Below the pieces are notes generated by a model, which was not told where the DNA came from, ran no database searches, and worked only from the letters and a program-made list of their open reading frames with translations. A program made the position numbers and the translations under genes. 64,000 nucleotides of DNA. Source: Spirochaetaceae bacterium. GTDB taxonomy: Bacteria > Spirochaetota > Spirochaetia > DSM-27196 > PWMO01. This document shows positions 7,831-20,700 of this stretch, one piece after another (the first letter of the stretch is position 1; each line of letters starts with the position of its first letter). The stretch spans positions 1-64,000 of the forward strand of contig RECP01000076.1 in assembly GCA_007693945.1 (NCBI GenBank), written 5' to 3'.

Positions 7831-9138
7831 ATGGCAAAAAGAATCGCCGTCGTCGGCACCGGATACGTGGGGCTTGTTACTTCAGTGGGACTGGCGGACT
7901 TTGGCAATTACGTCGTCGGAGTGGACATCAATCCGGAGATCGTAGAGAAGCTGAATCAGGGCACGCCCACGATCTTTGAGCACGGACTGGAAGAGTACCT
8001 TAGCCGCAATTTGAAGACAGAGCGCCTGCGGTTCACCACCGACATCGACGCGGCGCTCAAGGCGGCCGAGATCGTCTTCATCGCGGTGGGAACTCCGCCG
8101 AAGGAAGACGGCAGCGCCGATCTGTCACAGATCGAGAGCGTGGTGAAGGCAATCGCGGAAAACCTGGATGCCTTCCAGGTAATTATCACCAAGTCGACGG
8201 TCCCGGTAGGAACCAACCGCTGGATCGAGCGCCAACTGACTGCCGCGGCGCCCGGCAAGGAGTTCGCGGTGGTCTCCAACCCCGAGTTTCTGCGCGAAGG
8301 CAAGGCGGTGCAGGACTTCTTTCACCCCGACCGCGTGGTGCTGGGCTGTGAGTCCGACCGGGCCAGAGAGTACCTCGAGGATGTCTATCGTGCGCTCAAC
8401 CTGATCCACGTCCCGTTTGTGTGGTGCAATCTCGAGACTGCCGAACTGGTCAAATACGCCTCCAACGCCTTCCTGGCTACCAAAATCACCTACATCAACC
8501 AGATGGCCAACCTCGCCGAGGCGGTCGGCGCGGACATTCACACCGTGGCGCGTTCGATGGGTATGGATGGCCGCATCAGTTCCAAGTTCCTCCATCCGGG
8601 TCCCGGCTACGGCGGCAGCTGCTTTCCCAAAGACACTCGTGCGATCGCGGCTACCGGCGATGAGTTCGGTGTCGACATGAGCATTATCAAGGAAGTAATC
8701 GCGGCCAATGAAAGGCAGAAGCAGCGCGTGGCCGAACGGCTGGTCTTCCTCACCGGCCCGCTGAAAGGCAAGACGGTCTGTATCCTGGGCCTGGCGTTCA
8801 AGGCCGAGACCGATGACGTGCGCGAGTCTCCGGCAATTGCAATCGTTGAAAGGCTGCTGGAACAGGGAGCCACTATCAACGCCCACGACCCCGAGGCAAC
8901 CTGGAACTTCACGGCGGTTTTTGGTGAGCGGGTGAATTGCTTTCAAACTGAGTTCGAAGCACTGGCCGGCGCCGACGCGCTGCTGATCGTCACCGAGTGG
9001 AACGAGTACCGCAATCTCGATCTGGCGCGCGCCAGAGAGCTGATGGCCGGCAACGTGATCTACGACACCCGTAACGTGCTCGACTCCGATAAGGCCCGCA
9101 GCCTCGGCTTCGTCTACGCCGGAATCGGCCGCAGCTGA
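7831..9138 (+). CDS. ugd: UDP-glucose 6-dehydrogenase
   Basis: 435 residues, full length. The N-terminal NAD-binding Rossmann motif is GTGYVGLVTSVGLADFG (residues 10-26). The central helix has KYASNAFLATKITYINQMA, including the conserved Lys near 218. The catalytic Cys is C264 in GPGYGGSCFPKD. The C-terminal UDP-binding domain has GLAFKAETDDVRESPA. It oxidises UDP-glucose twice to UDP-glucuronate, the precursor of acidic polysaccharides, which fits the glycosyltransferase cluster just upstream. It appears to have its own promoter. Confidence 0.96.
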   Translation: MAKRIAVVGTGYVGLVTSVGLADFGNYVVGVDINPEIVEKLNQGTPTIFEHGLEEYLSRNLKTERLRFTTDIDAALKAAEIVFIAVGTPPKEDGSADLSQIESVVKAIAENLDAFQVIITKSTVPVGTNRWIERQLTAAAPGKEFAVVSNPEFLREGKAVQDFFHPDRVVLGCESDRAREYLEDVYRALNLIHVPFVWCNLETAELVKYASNAFLATKITYINQMANLAEAVGADIHTVARSMGMDGRISSKFLHPGPGYGGSCFPKDTRAIAATGDEFGVDMSIIKEVIAANERQKQRVAERLVFLTGPLKGKTVCILGLAFKAETDDVRESPAIAIVERLLEQGATINAHDPEATWNFTAVFGERVNCFQTEFEALAGADALLIVTEWNEYRNLDLARARELMAGNVIYDTRNVLDSDKARSLGFVYAGIGRS

Positions 9139-9151
9139 ATCAGCCCGGCCG

Positions 9152-9919
9152 CTAACCGAGTATCAGCATGGCGCCGGCTGCCAGCAGGATGATCAGAATG
9201 GCGATGCGCAATACCTGACGCGGAACGCGCGAGGCGAAATGAGCACCAATCGCGGCACCCGCAAACACCCCCGGCAGCAGTCCGGTCAACGCACTCCACG
9301 CGATGTTGCCGTGCCGCATGTGTGCCAGCGAGGCGACCAGCAGCGACACGGTGGCAACGGCGCTGGTGATTCCGACGGCGTTGGGGCTTGGAAGCTTCAG
9401 AACCAGTATGCAGGCGATGATGAGGATCGAGCCCGAGATACTTGTTGACCCTATCAGCACTCCCAGTGCCGCGCCCAGGATCGGGGACAGCCAGAGCTTC
9501 CACGGCCGGACTTCCAGTTCCCGCGGCCGGGGACGCATGACCACGTATCGATAGAACAGCAGTGTGACCGAAAGCAGTATTACCACGCCCATAACCGTTC
9601 TGAGCGGGACTACGCTGTTGATTGCACGCGCGTGCCGCGCGGTGAGATAGGACAGAGGCATGGCGGTAGCCGAGAACAGCAGCGCAATCGGGAGCACTAC
9701 GTTCCCGGCGCGGTAGTGCTGCCAGCTTCCCGAGAGCATCATCACGAAGCCACCGACCGTCATTGTTCCCACCGCCAGCACGGGATCCATCCCGAACAGT
9801 ACAATGAGTCCTGGAGTTCCGAGCAACCCGATGCCGATGGCGGTGAATCCAACCACCGCTCCCACTACGGCACCCCACGCCGCATATCCAAGAAGTATGA
9901 TCACACTGGCATAATCCAT
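9152..9919 (-). CDS. TauE/SafE-family permease
   Basis: 255 residues from the ATG at 9919. A longer frame (start 10060) would add a polar leader overlapping the metH promoter, so I prefer the shorter form that begins MDYASVIILLGYAAWG. Seven to eight hydrophobic segments and the glycine-rich repeats GAVVGAVVGFTAIGIGLLGTP and GVLIGSTSISGS match the TauE/SafE (DUF81) family of inner-membrane anion exporters, commonly for sulfite or organosulfonates. The substrate is not readable. It is convergent with ugd and divergent from metH. Confidence 0.85.
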   Translation of the reverse strand: MDYASVIILLGYAAWGAVVGAVVGFTAIGIGLLGTPGLIVLFGMDPVLAVGTMTVGGFVMMLSGSWQHYRAGNVVLPIALLFSATAMPLSYLTARHARAINSVVPLRTVMGVVILLSVTLLFYRYVVMRPRPRELEVRPWKLWLSPILGAALGVLIGSTSISGSILIIACILVLKLPSPNAVGITSAVATVSLLVASLAHMRHGNIAWSALTGLLPGVFAGAAIGAHFASRVPRQVLRIAILIILLAAGAMLILG

Positions 9920-9983
9920 GTAGTATGCTGGCGCCTCCTGCGCAGAGTGTAATGCAAATGCATCGGACTCGTCTGCAGGGGCC

Positions 9984-10011
9984 TTCACGTTGCGCGCGGA
10001 TTCGGTATACT
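9984..10011 (+). promoter_or_regulatory. Promoter of metH
   Basis: TTCACG (9984-9989), 16 bp, TATACT (10006-10011). The predicted start gives a short (~15 nt) leader containing CAGGGAA before the ATG at 10032. There is no room for a cobalamin riboswitch. Confidence 0.6.
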
Positions 10012-10031
10012 GAACGGGACCAGGGAAATTT

Positions 10032-13745
<3,714 letters not shown>

Positions 13746-13808
13746 TTCGCCTGCTGCCCCCGGGTCCCGTAGCGGCCCGGGCGCGGAACCGGAAGGCGCG
13801 CAAACGCG

Positions 13809-13837
13809 TTGACCTTTGATCCCGCGGCCCGTATCTT
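13809..13837 (+). promoter_or_regulatory. Promoter of lysA
   Basis: TTGACC (13809-13814), 17 bp, TATCTT (13832-13837). Nine bases to the ATG at 13847 and no Shine-Dalgarno sequence: predicted nearly leaderless transcript. Confidence 0.65.
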
Positions 13838-13846
13838 AAGCGCACC

Positions 13847-15112
13847 ATGAAAGACCGTACGCTTCCGTTCGACAGGCCGTTTCTCGATCGCGTGGTACAA
13901 GACCACCCGACGCCGTTCCACATCTATGACGAAGCAGCCATCCGCGACAACGCGCGAGCGATGTACAAGGCGTTCTCGTGGGTGCCGGACCGCAACGGCG
14001 GCCCCGGCGGCTTCTGCAACTACTTCGCCGTCAAGGCGCTGCCCAACCCGCACATCCTGCGTGTCCTGCGCGAAGAAGGCATGGGCTTTGACTGCAGCTC
14101 GATTGCCGAACTGGTGCTCTGCGAGCGCATCGGCGTGCGGGGCGAACAGATCATGTTCACCTCCAACGACACGCCGCTCTCCGAGTACGCCAAAGCCAGG
14201 GAGCTCGGCGGGATCATCAACCTGGACGATATCACGCACATCGAGTATCTGGCCGCCGGGGCAGGAATGCCGGAGTTGATCTGCATGCGCTACAACCCGG
14301 GGCCGCTGCGCGAGGGCAACGTGATCATCGGCAAGCCCGAGGAAGCCAAGTACGGATTCACCCGCGAGCAGATCATCGAGGGCTACCGCGCCGCGCGCGA
14401 CCTGGGGGCGGTGCGCTTCGGCCTGCACACCATGGTTGCTTCCAACGAGCTCAATCCCGACTACTTTGTGGAGACGGCGGTCATGCTCTTCGAGCTCGCC
14501 GTCGAGTTGAAGCAGAAGCTCGGCATCCGGGTGGAGTTTGTGAACCTGGGCGGCGGAATAGGGATCCCCTACCGGCCGGAGCAGACAGCGGTTGACTACC
14601 AGCGTGTCTCGGACGGCGTGCGCGCGGCCTACGGGCGCATCGTCAAACCGGCCGGCCTCGATCCGCTGCCGATTGTGCTGGAGAACGGGCGCGTCGTGAC
14701 CGGCCCATACGGCTACCTGGTTACGCGCGCTATTCACCGCAAGGATACCTACAAGCACTACATCGGCCTGGACGGCAACATGGCCAACCTGATGCGCCCC
14801 GGCATGTACGGCGCCTATCATCACATCACCGTGCCCGGCAGACAGAACGCCGCCGCCGATCACACCTATGACGTGGTCGGCAGTCTGTGCGAGAACAACG
14901 ACAAGTTCGCCATCGACCGCCGCCTGCCGCAGATCGAAATCGGCGACTTGGTGGTTATTCACGACACCGGTGCTCACGGTCACTCGATGGGCTTCAACTA
15001 CAACGGCAAGCTGCGCAGCGCCGAGCTGCTGCTCAAGCCCGATGGAAGCGTGCAGCAGATCCGGCGCGCAGAGACGCTCGACGATTACTTCGCCACTCTC
15101 GATTTGTTGTAG
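13847..15112 (+). CDS. lysA: Diaminopimelate decarboxylase
   Basis: 421 residues, group IV PLP decarboxylase. The PLP lysine is K63 in YFAVKALPNP. The glycine-rich phosphate loop appears as NLGGGIGIPY, and the C-terminal half carries GSLCENNDKF (substrate-binding Cys-Glu) and IGDLVVIHDTGAHGHSMG. It decarboxylates meso-diaminopimelate to lysine. Members of this long subgroup can be hard to tell from other group IV decarboxylases, such as carboxynorspermidine decarboxylase, but the ENNDKFA motif favours lysA. The gene is monocistronic. Confidence 0.88.
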   Translation: MKDRTLPFDRPFLDRVVQDHPTPFHIYDEAAIRDNARAMYKAFSWVPDRNGGPGGFCNYFAVKALPNPHILRVLREEGMGFDCSSIAELVLCERIGVRGEQIMFTSNDTPLSEYAKARELGGIINLDDITHIEYLAAGAGMPELICMRYNPGPLREGNVIIGKPEEAKYGFTREQIIEGYRAARDLGAVRFGLHTMVASNELNPDYFVETAVMLFELAVELKQKLGIRVEFVNLGGGIGIPYRPEQTAVDYQRVSDGVRAAYGRIVKPAGLDPLPIVLENGRVVTGPYGYLVTRAIHRKDTYKHYIGLDGNMANLMRPGMYGAYHHITVPGRQNAAADHTYDVVGSLCENNDKFAIDRRLPQIEIGDLVVIHDTGAHGHSMGFNYNGKLRSAELLLKPDGSVQQIRRAETLDDYFATLDLL

Positions 15113-15202
15113 GTTCGCTCCGAATTGCCGACGGAGCCCGCCAAACAGCTCACCTGCGTGACTTCGATGGCGTGCCGGTGCAACGCTTCGACGTGGCGTT
15201 TG

Positions 15203-15379
15203 TCAACCGCATCGGTGGTGATGCGCTTGCAGCATCGCAGTAATCGCCGGCATCCCAGCGCCGAAACCCGCCTCCGCGGTAGCTATCTGCTCCCCGCCGG
15301 CGGCGTCAAGCACAACCGCGCGCACCGAACTGGTACCGATATCAACGCCTAGCACGCACGCCTGCCTCTCCGGTTTCAT
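15203..15379 (-). pseudogene. Truncated N-terminus of an FGGY-family carbohydrate kinase
   Basis: A 58-codon frame on the minus strand beginning MKPERQACVLGVDIGTSSVR, continuing AVVLDAAGGEQIATAEAGF, then losing similarity and stopping in HHHRCG. VLGVDIGTSSVRAVVLD is the phosphate-1 ATP-binding motif that opens ribulokinase/xylulokinase/gluconokinase-type enzymes, normally ~500 residues. The rest of the kinase is not found in the ~90 bp that remain before lysA. The ATG overlaps the stop of the upstream MFS transporter as ATGA, so it was once the coupled second gene of a sugar uptake-phosphorylation operon. I infer a deletion remnant. Confidence 0.7.
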
Positions 15380-16731
15380 GAACCTCTCCTGTGCATCGTC
15401 GTCAGATCATCCGACCGTGATGGTTCCACCCGGTTAGGGTTTTCGGCCAGGAACGAGAGCACGAACAGTGCCGCGGCAACCAGCGCGAAGACGAGAGCCA
15501 CAAGGAAGTAGCTGCCGGTGGCCCATTCGGACAGACTGTAGACGTACGGCCCGATCGCACTGCCGGCCACCATCCAGACAAAGGCCACGCCCGATATTCT
15601 GCCCAGATGCGTTATGCCGAAGAACCTCGGCCAGGTGATCACGGTATTGATGTTCATCATGGCGGTATTGAGCGCCATGCCCACAACCAGCACGGCGTAG
15701 GGCGTCCCTGAACCCAGAAACATCAAGGCGGTCATCATGACGAAGATGCCCGCCATGTGAACTGCGGCGAAGTACTTCAGGCGCACGTAATCGCTGACAA
15801 TGCCGGCGACAAACTGCAGCACAACCGCGATGGTTGTCGCGGGAAAGAAGACCGCCAATGCGGTGGCGCGCGACATGCCGGCCGCGGCAAAGAGTGCCAC
15901 CACGTGAAACGTGAACCCGGTGCCAACCAGCGAGGAAAACCCGTTGGTCATGTTGAACAGCCAGAATATCAGTGTCTTCCTGGCCTGCTCAAGCGTGAAG
16001 TCCTCTTTCGGCCGCGGGGGCTCACGCTCGGCGCGGGCGTTCAGCGCACGCCGCATGGTCTTGGGAACCGGTAGCCGCAGCGACCGCGCGTTTCGCGCCG
16101 TGCGCCGTTCCTCCTGACTGGGATCGCTGAACAGCAGCCGGACAAACAAGGAGAACAGCGTCAGCAGCAAGAGCGCCATAACGCGCCACGAACCCCGCCA
16201 GCCCCAGATTCCAATCATTGCATCGAAGACTCGCGGGGCGTAGGCAAACCCCAGCGCAATCAACGGCGCCATGCAGGCGGTTGCAAGTCCGCGGCGGCTG
16301 TCAAACCACTTCATCACCATGTTGCGCGACGCCATGTTCAGGATCCCCTGGCCGAAGAAGCGCACAAGGAAGAAGGCTGCCGCCATTACCGCGGTTGCCA
16401 CAATTGCCCGCGACACCAACGGCAGCAGCGCAATCAGCGACTGCGCAATGCGATCCACATAACTGATTGCCAACACGCTCAACCCAAGCGCAAAACCGGA
16501 AACCAGCGAGAGCCGCCGTGACCCGTAGCGGTCATAGAGCGCCCCGGCGTAGGGCATAACCGCAGCGCTGCTGATCGTGCCGATCAAGTAGGCCAGACTG
16601 AGGTGTACGCGTGACAGCGCCAGAGACTCTATCAGAAAATCAATAAAGGGCGAGATGCCGTTGGTTTGCCCGGGAAGCGAGGCGAGCGTTCCAACCACGC
16701 CGGCAATCAGAATCAGCCAGGGGTTACGCAT
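15376..16731 (-). CDS. Major facilitator superfamily transporter
   Basis: 451 residues from the ATG at 16731 (454 if the ATG at 16740 is used). I prefer 16731 because the only good -10 box (16744-16739) overlaps the first ATG and sits 7 nt from the second. About 12 membrane segments are present, with an MFS loop 2-3 motif GALYDRYGSRR and a long cytoplasmic loop between helices 6 and 7. The substrate is unknown. Coupling to an FGGY kinase stub suggests a sugar or sugar-acid, but the layout also resembles oxalate/formate-type MFS carriers. Confidence 0.85.
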   Translation of the reverse strand: MRNPWLILIAGVVGTLASLPGQTNGISPFIDFLIESLALSRVHLSLAYLIGTISSAAVMPYAGALYDRYGSRRLSLVSGFALGLSVLAISYVDRIAQSLIALLPLVSRAIVATAVMAAAFFLVRFFGQGILNMASRNMVMKWFDSRRGLATACMAPLIALGFAYAPRVFDAMIGIWGWRGSWRVMALLLLTLFSLFVRLLFSDPSQEERRTARNARSLRLPVPKTMRRALNARAEREPPRPKEDFTLEQARKTLIFWLFNMTNGFSSLVGTGFTFHVVALFAAAGMSRATALAVFFPATTIAVVLQFVAGIVSDYVRLKYFAAVHMAGIFVMMTALMFLGSGTPYAVLVVGMALNTAMMNINTVITWPRFFGITHLGRISGVAFVWMVAGSAIGPYVYSLSEWATGSYFLVALVFALVAAALFVLSFLAENPNRVEPSRSDDLTTMHRRGS

Positions 16732-16738
16732 TGCTGCC

Positions 16739-16768
16739 ATTGTATCGGGGCGAGTCCCGGGTTACAAT
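16739..16768. promoter_or_regulatory. Symmetric bidirectional promoter
   Basis: Plus strand: TTGTAT (16740-16745), 17 bp, TACAAT (16763-16768). Minus strand: TTGTAA (16767-16762), 17 bp, TACAAT (16744-16739). Each -35 overlaps the opposite -10. The plus -10 ends 6 nt before the ATG at 16775, and the minus -10 ends 7 nt before the ATG at 16731. Confidence 0.6.
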
Positions 16769-16774
16769 CGACGC

Positions 16775-17015
16775 ATGTCCCCCGCCCGCAATCCTCGGTC
16801 CGGCGCTGCCGGCCGATTACCACGGCGGCGGGCCGCCTGAACTGCTGTGGCGGCAGCGAGCCGCGATTCTGACCACGCTGGCGTTCAGCCGCAGCAAGCC
16901 GCGTACCGTGCTGCGCTACGCTATCGAGCACTTTGAGGAGGCCGAGCGGCGCGCCTTTCTGTGCGGCGGAACCGCGCCCGCGGCCGGCCCTGATTCGGAA
17001 GCGGGGCTAACCTGA
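16775..17015 (+). pseudogene. Small hypothetical ORF, apparently frameshifted at a run of five C
   Basis: The ATG at 16775 follows a strong promoter, but its frame stops after 21 codons. One base out of phase, a frame remains open to 17015 and looks protein-like (PELLWRQRAAILTTLAFSRS, then AIEHFEEAERRAFLCGG). Removing one C from the CCCCC run at 16778-16782 would join them into a ~79-residue protein starting MSPPAILGPALPADYHGG. This is either a sequence error, a phase-variable homopolymer or a decayed gene. No family is recognised. Confidence 0.4.
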
Positions 17016-17522
17016 GACCGCCTGTTGCACACGCGGAGATTGATACCATAGTTCGTGAAACGCGCAAGAGAGCTTGTGCTGCAGTTCGTCGCACGACAGG
17101 CAGGCGAGCAGCTCCTGCCTGAAGGTGCGGTTACGCACCAACGTTACCAGTGCAGAAAGGATCTGCAGGTAGTCCATCTCCTGCTCGGGGTGGTTGGCGA
17201 CGATGAACAGCAGGTGCACCGGCCGGCCGTCAAATGAGTCGTAGTCGATACCCTTGCGCGAGACGCCGAGTGCGACCGCCGACTGAACCACTTCCGGAGT
17301 TCGCCCGTGCGCCACTGCCACGCCGTGCCCGAAACCGGTTGACTGGATCCGTTCACGATCAATGACCGTTTCGGCAAAGCCGTTCAGATCGAGGTTGGCA
17401 ACTGTACGGAATACCGGCGCACGAAACACGATTTCGCGGATGGCATCGTGCTTGTCGGTGCTTTCGATCTCCCAGACCACGCTGCCGGTTTCAAAGAAGT
17501 TTGACTCTTGCGGATCTGCCAT
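17007..17522 (-). CDS. PTS EIIA domain protein (PtsN/EIIA-Fru type)
   Basis: 171 residues, a single EIIA domain of the fructose/mannitol/nitrogen class. The phosphorylatable histidine lies in GFGHGVAVAHGRT, with HLLFIVANHP and LQILSALVTLVRN in the usual order. No EIIB or EIIC gene is adjacent, so a regulatory PtsN-like role is more likely than sugar transport; this is inference. The final ~10 codons overlap the end of the convergent small plus-strand ORF. The start is the ATG at 17522. Confidence 0.85.
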   Translation of the reverse strand: MADPQESNFFETGSVVWEIESTDKHDAIREIVFRAPVFRTVANLDLNGFAETVIDRERIQSTGFGHGVAVAHGRTPEVVQSAVALGVSRKGIDYDSFDGRPVHLLFIVANHPEQEMDYLQILSALVTLVRNRTFRQELLACLSCDELQHKLSCAFHELWYQSPRVQQAVSG

Positions 17523-17614
17523 CTTCTCTTTCTGCGACTACTTCAATATGTGACCTGCCGACCACGGTTCAGCCTACCAGAATTGCAGCCGGGTGTCTAC
17601 AGCCGCCGCGCGCT

Positions 17615-17643
17615 TTGCCGTGCCGGTCCGATTCTGCTATGCT
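17615..17643 (+). promoter_or_regulatory. Promoter of purLQ
   Basis: TTGCCG (17615-17620), 17 bp, TATGCT (17638-17643). The ~55-nt leader holds a 17-codon ORF (17655-17708) whose stop overlaps the purL ATG, and the purL Shine-Dalgarno sequence AGGAAGGA. Confidence 0.45.
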
Positions 17644-17704
17644 GTACCGCGACGATGTCTGTGCACTTGCACAAGCTTCGTAACAGTCAGGAAGGAAACC
17701 ACGG

Positions 17705-20700
17705 ATGAGAATCGAGGTCGGCTACCGCGACGAGTTCCCTGACGGCAGAGCGCTTCGTCTGGCCGCCAGGCTGAAGCGCGCCGGCGTGGCGTCCCTGCAG
17801 CGTATCACGCTGTGCGATGTTTACCTGTTGTCCGGGTACGCTGATCCGGGCAACGCCGTGCTGCGCGAAGTGTTCTGTGACAGCGTCGTGCAGGACTTCT
17901 GGGTGCAGCGCTCTGACGACCAGCCGCGGCCGCACAGCGCGGACTGGAACGCCGTGATCGAGGTCACCCGTAAGCCGGGAGTCACGGACCCGGTGGGAAT
18001 CACCGCCGCCGATGCATTGCGGCGCGCCGGTGTCGTCTCTCTGCCGGAGCGGCCGGTGGACGCCGCCGGCGATGGTTCCCGTGCGGCCGCCGTGCCGTCG
18101 GCGGTACAGTCCGCGCGCCAGTATCGCCTGGTTGTCGACGGCAGTCCGGACCGGCAGCTGGAGACCGCGCAGCAGGTCGCCGCCGCACTGCATAATCCGC
18201 TGATCGAGCGCGCGGTCGTCCTGGCACCGTATGTCGGGGCAGCCGCGGCCGCCCTGCCGCTGGCCTACAGTAACCGCATAGCCGCCAGTCCCGCCGAGGT
18301 GCTGACCTTCGACCTGGCATCGATGCAGCCGCACCAGCTGATGCAGCTGTCACGTGATCGGCTGCTTTCGCTGGAGCCGCCCGAGATGGGCGCGATCCGC
18401 GACTACTACGCCGATCCGGCCACCACGGCATCCCGGCGGGCGGCCGGACTGCCGGCCGGCTGTACCGACGTTGAGCTGGAGATGATCGCCCAGACCTGGA
18501 GCGAGCACTGCAAGCACAAGATCTTCCAGGCGCACATCGAGTATCGCGAAGACGGCGACGATCAATCCGCGCCGCAGCACATCGACGGTCTGTTTGACAC
18601 CTACATCAGGCGTGTCACCCAATCAGTCGCCGCCGGGCGCGACGACCTCAAGTCCGTGTTTCACGACAACGCCGGCGTCGTGGCCTTTGACGACCGGACA
18701 TACGTCTGTTTCAAGGCCGAAACGCACAACTCGCCCTCGGCGCTCGATCCCTACGGCGGCGCGATCACCGGTATCGTGGGCGTCAATCGCGACATCCTCG
18801 GTACCGGCAAGGGCGCCAAACCGATTTTCAACACCAACGTACTCTGTTTCGGCGAGCTCGACACCCCGGTCGAGGCCATCCCGCAGGGGCTGATGCACCC
18901 CCGGCGCGTGCTGGACGGGGTGCACCACGGAATCGTCGACGGCGGTAACCAGTCCGGTATTCCGACGATCGCCGGGGCGGTGCTGTTTGACGACAGTTAT
19001 GTCGGCAAACCGCTGGTCTTCTGCGGTACCGGCGGCATACTGCCGGCGCGGATCGACAACGAAGAATCCTGGATCAAGCACATTGAACCGGGCCATCTGG
19101 CGGTCATGGTCGGCGGGCGTATCGGCAAGGACGGTATCCACGGCGCCACGTTTTCGTCGCTGGCGCTGGACGAAGCGTCGCCGGTCTCGGCGGTCCAGAT
19201 CGGCGATCCAATCACGCAGCGCAATATGACCGACTTCCTGCTGGAGGCCCGTGATCGCGGCCTTTACGCCGGGATCACCGACAACGGTGCCGGCGGTCTC
19301 TCATCTTCGCTCGGCGAGATGGCGCAGCATTCGGGCGGCGTACGAATAGAGCTCGATTGCTGCCCGCTCAAGTATCCGGGGCTGGCCCCCTGGGAAATAC
19401 TGGTCTCCGAATCGCAGGAGCGCATGAGCCTGGCGGTTGATCCGGCCCACATCCAGGAGTTGATCTCGCTGGCGGCCGCGCGCAACGTGGAAGCCACCGT
19501 GGTCGGCCGCTTCAGTGACTCGGGTGCGGTCGAGGTTTTTTACCACGACCGGCCGGTCGCGCGGCTGGACCTCGGTTTTCTGCACGACGGTCTGCCGCGG
19601 ATGCAGCTCACGGCGCGCTGGCGCAGCCCGCGTGCGGCGGCCCCTTGTCCGGCGGCTCCCGGCCCTTCGGCCCGGCTGGTCACTGATGACCGGGAGACGC
19701 TGCTGCAGCTGCTGGGCGAGCCCAACATCGCTTCCAAAGAGGCGCTGGTGCGCCAGTACGATCACGAGGTGCAGGCCGGGTCGGTCATCAAGCCGTTTGT
19801 CGGCGTCGGTGCGGACGCGCCGTCGGACGGCGCGGTGGTGCGGCCGCGCAGCGGCAGTAACCGCGCGCTCACCGTTACGCACGGAATCTGCCCGCGCTAC
19901 GGCGACGCCGACACCTATCATATGGCGATGTGCGCCGTGGACGAAGCGTTCCGCGCCCACATCGCTCTCGGAGGCGATCCGGAGCGGGCCTACGCGCTTG
20001 ATAACTTCTGCTGGCCTGATCCGGTGCTATCCGAAGACACGCCCGACGGTCCGTACAAGCTGGCACAACTGGTGCGCGCCTGCCGCGGTCTGCACGACGC
20101 CTGCGTGGCCTACGGTCTGCCGCTGATCTCCGGCAAGGACTCGATGAAGAACGATGCCCGCCTTGCCGGCCGCAAGGTCTCGGTGCGCCCGACGCTGCTG
20201 ATCAGTCTGATGGGCGTGATAAAGGATGCATCCAGAGCGCGCTCCACCGACTTCGTGGCCGCCGGAGACCACATCTACCTGCTGGGCGCTACGCGCGGCG
20301 AGCTGGGCGGCACCAGTCTGGAGAAGCTGCTGCAGCGAGCGGGAGTAGCAGCTCACCTCGGGGCGCCGCCGACCGTCGATCCGCGCTCCGCGCTGGCGCT
20401 CTACCGCGCGCTGCACGCCGCCATCGATGACGGTCTGGTGGCGTCGTGCCACGACCTGTCGGACGGAGGTCTGGCGGTGGCGCTGGCGGAGAGCGCCCTG
20501 GGCGGACGTCTCGGCGCGCGCGTCGACATCCAGACGGTCGTGACGTCGCTGCCGGCGACAGACGGCGCGTCCGTCCAACCGGGCCTCCCGGCCGTTACCC
20601 GCGCGTTATTCTGCGAAACGCCGTCGCGCTTTCTGGCAAGCGTCGCTCCGGTGCAGCAGCGCGAGTTTGAAGCGGCGCTGGCGGGTCACACGTGCGTGCT

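Noticed and set aside
9920..10031. Possible cobalamin riboswitch before metH
   Set aside because: The predicted leader is about 15 nt, far too short, and no B12-box-like sequence is visible.
13756..13778. CCCGGG...CCCGGG hairpin after metH as a terminator
   Set aside because: Short self-complementary GC stem without a T-run; common by chance at this GC content.
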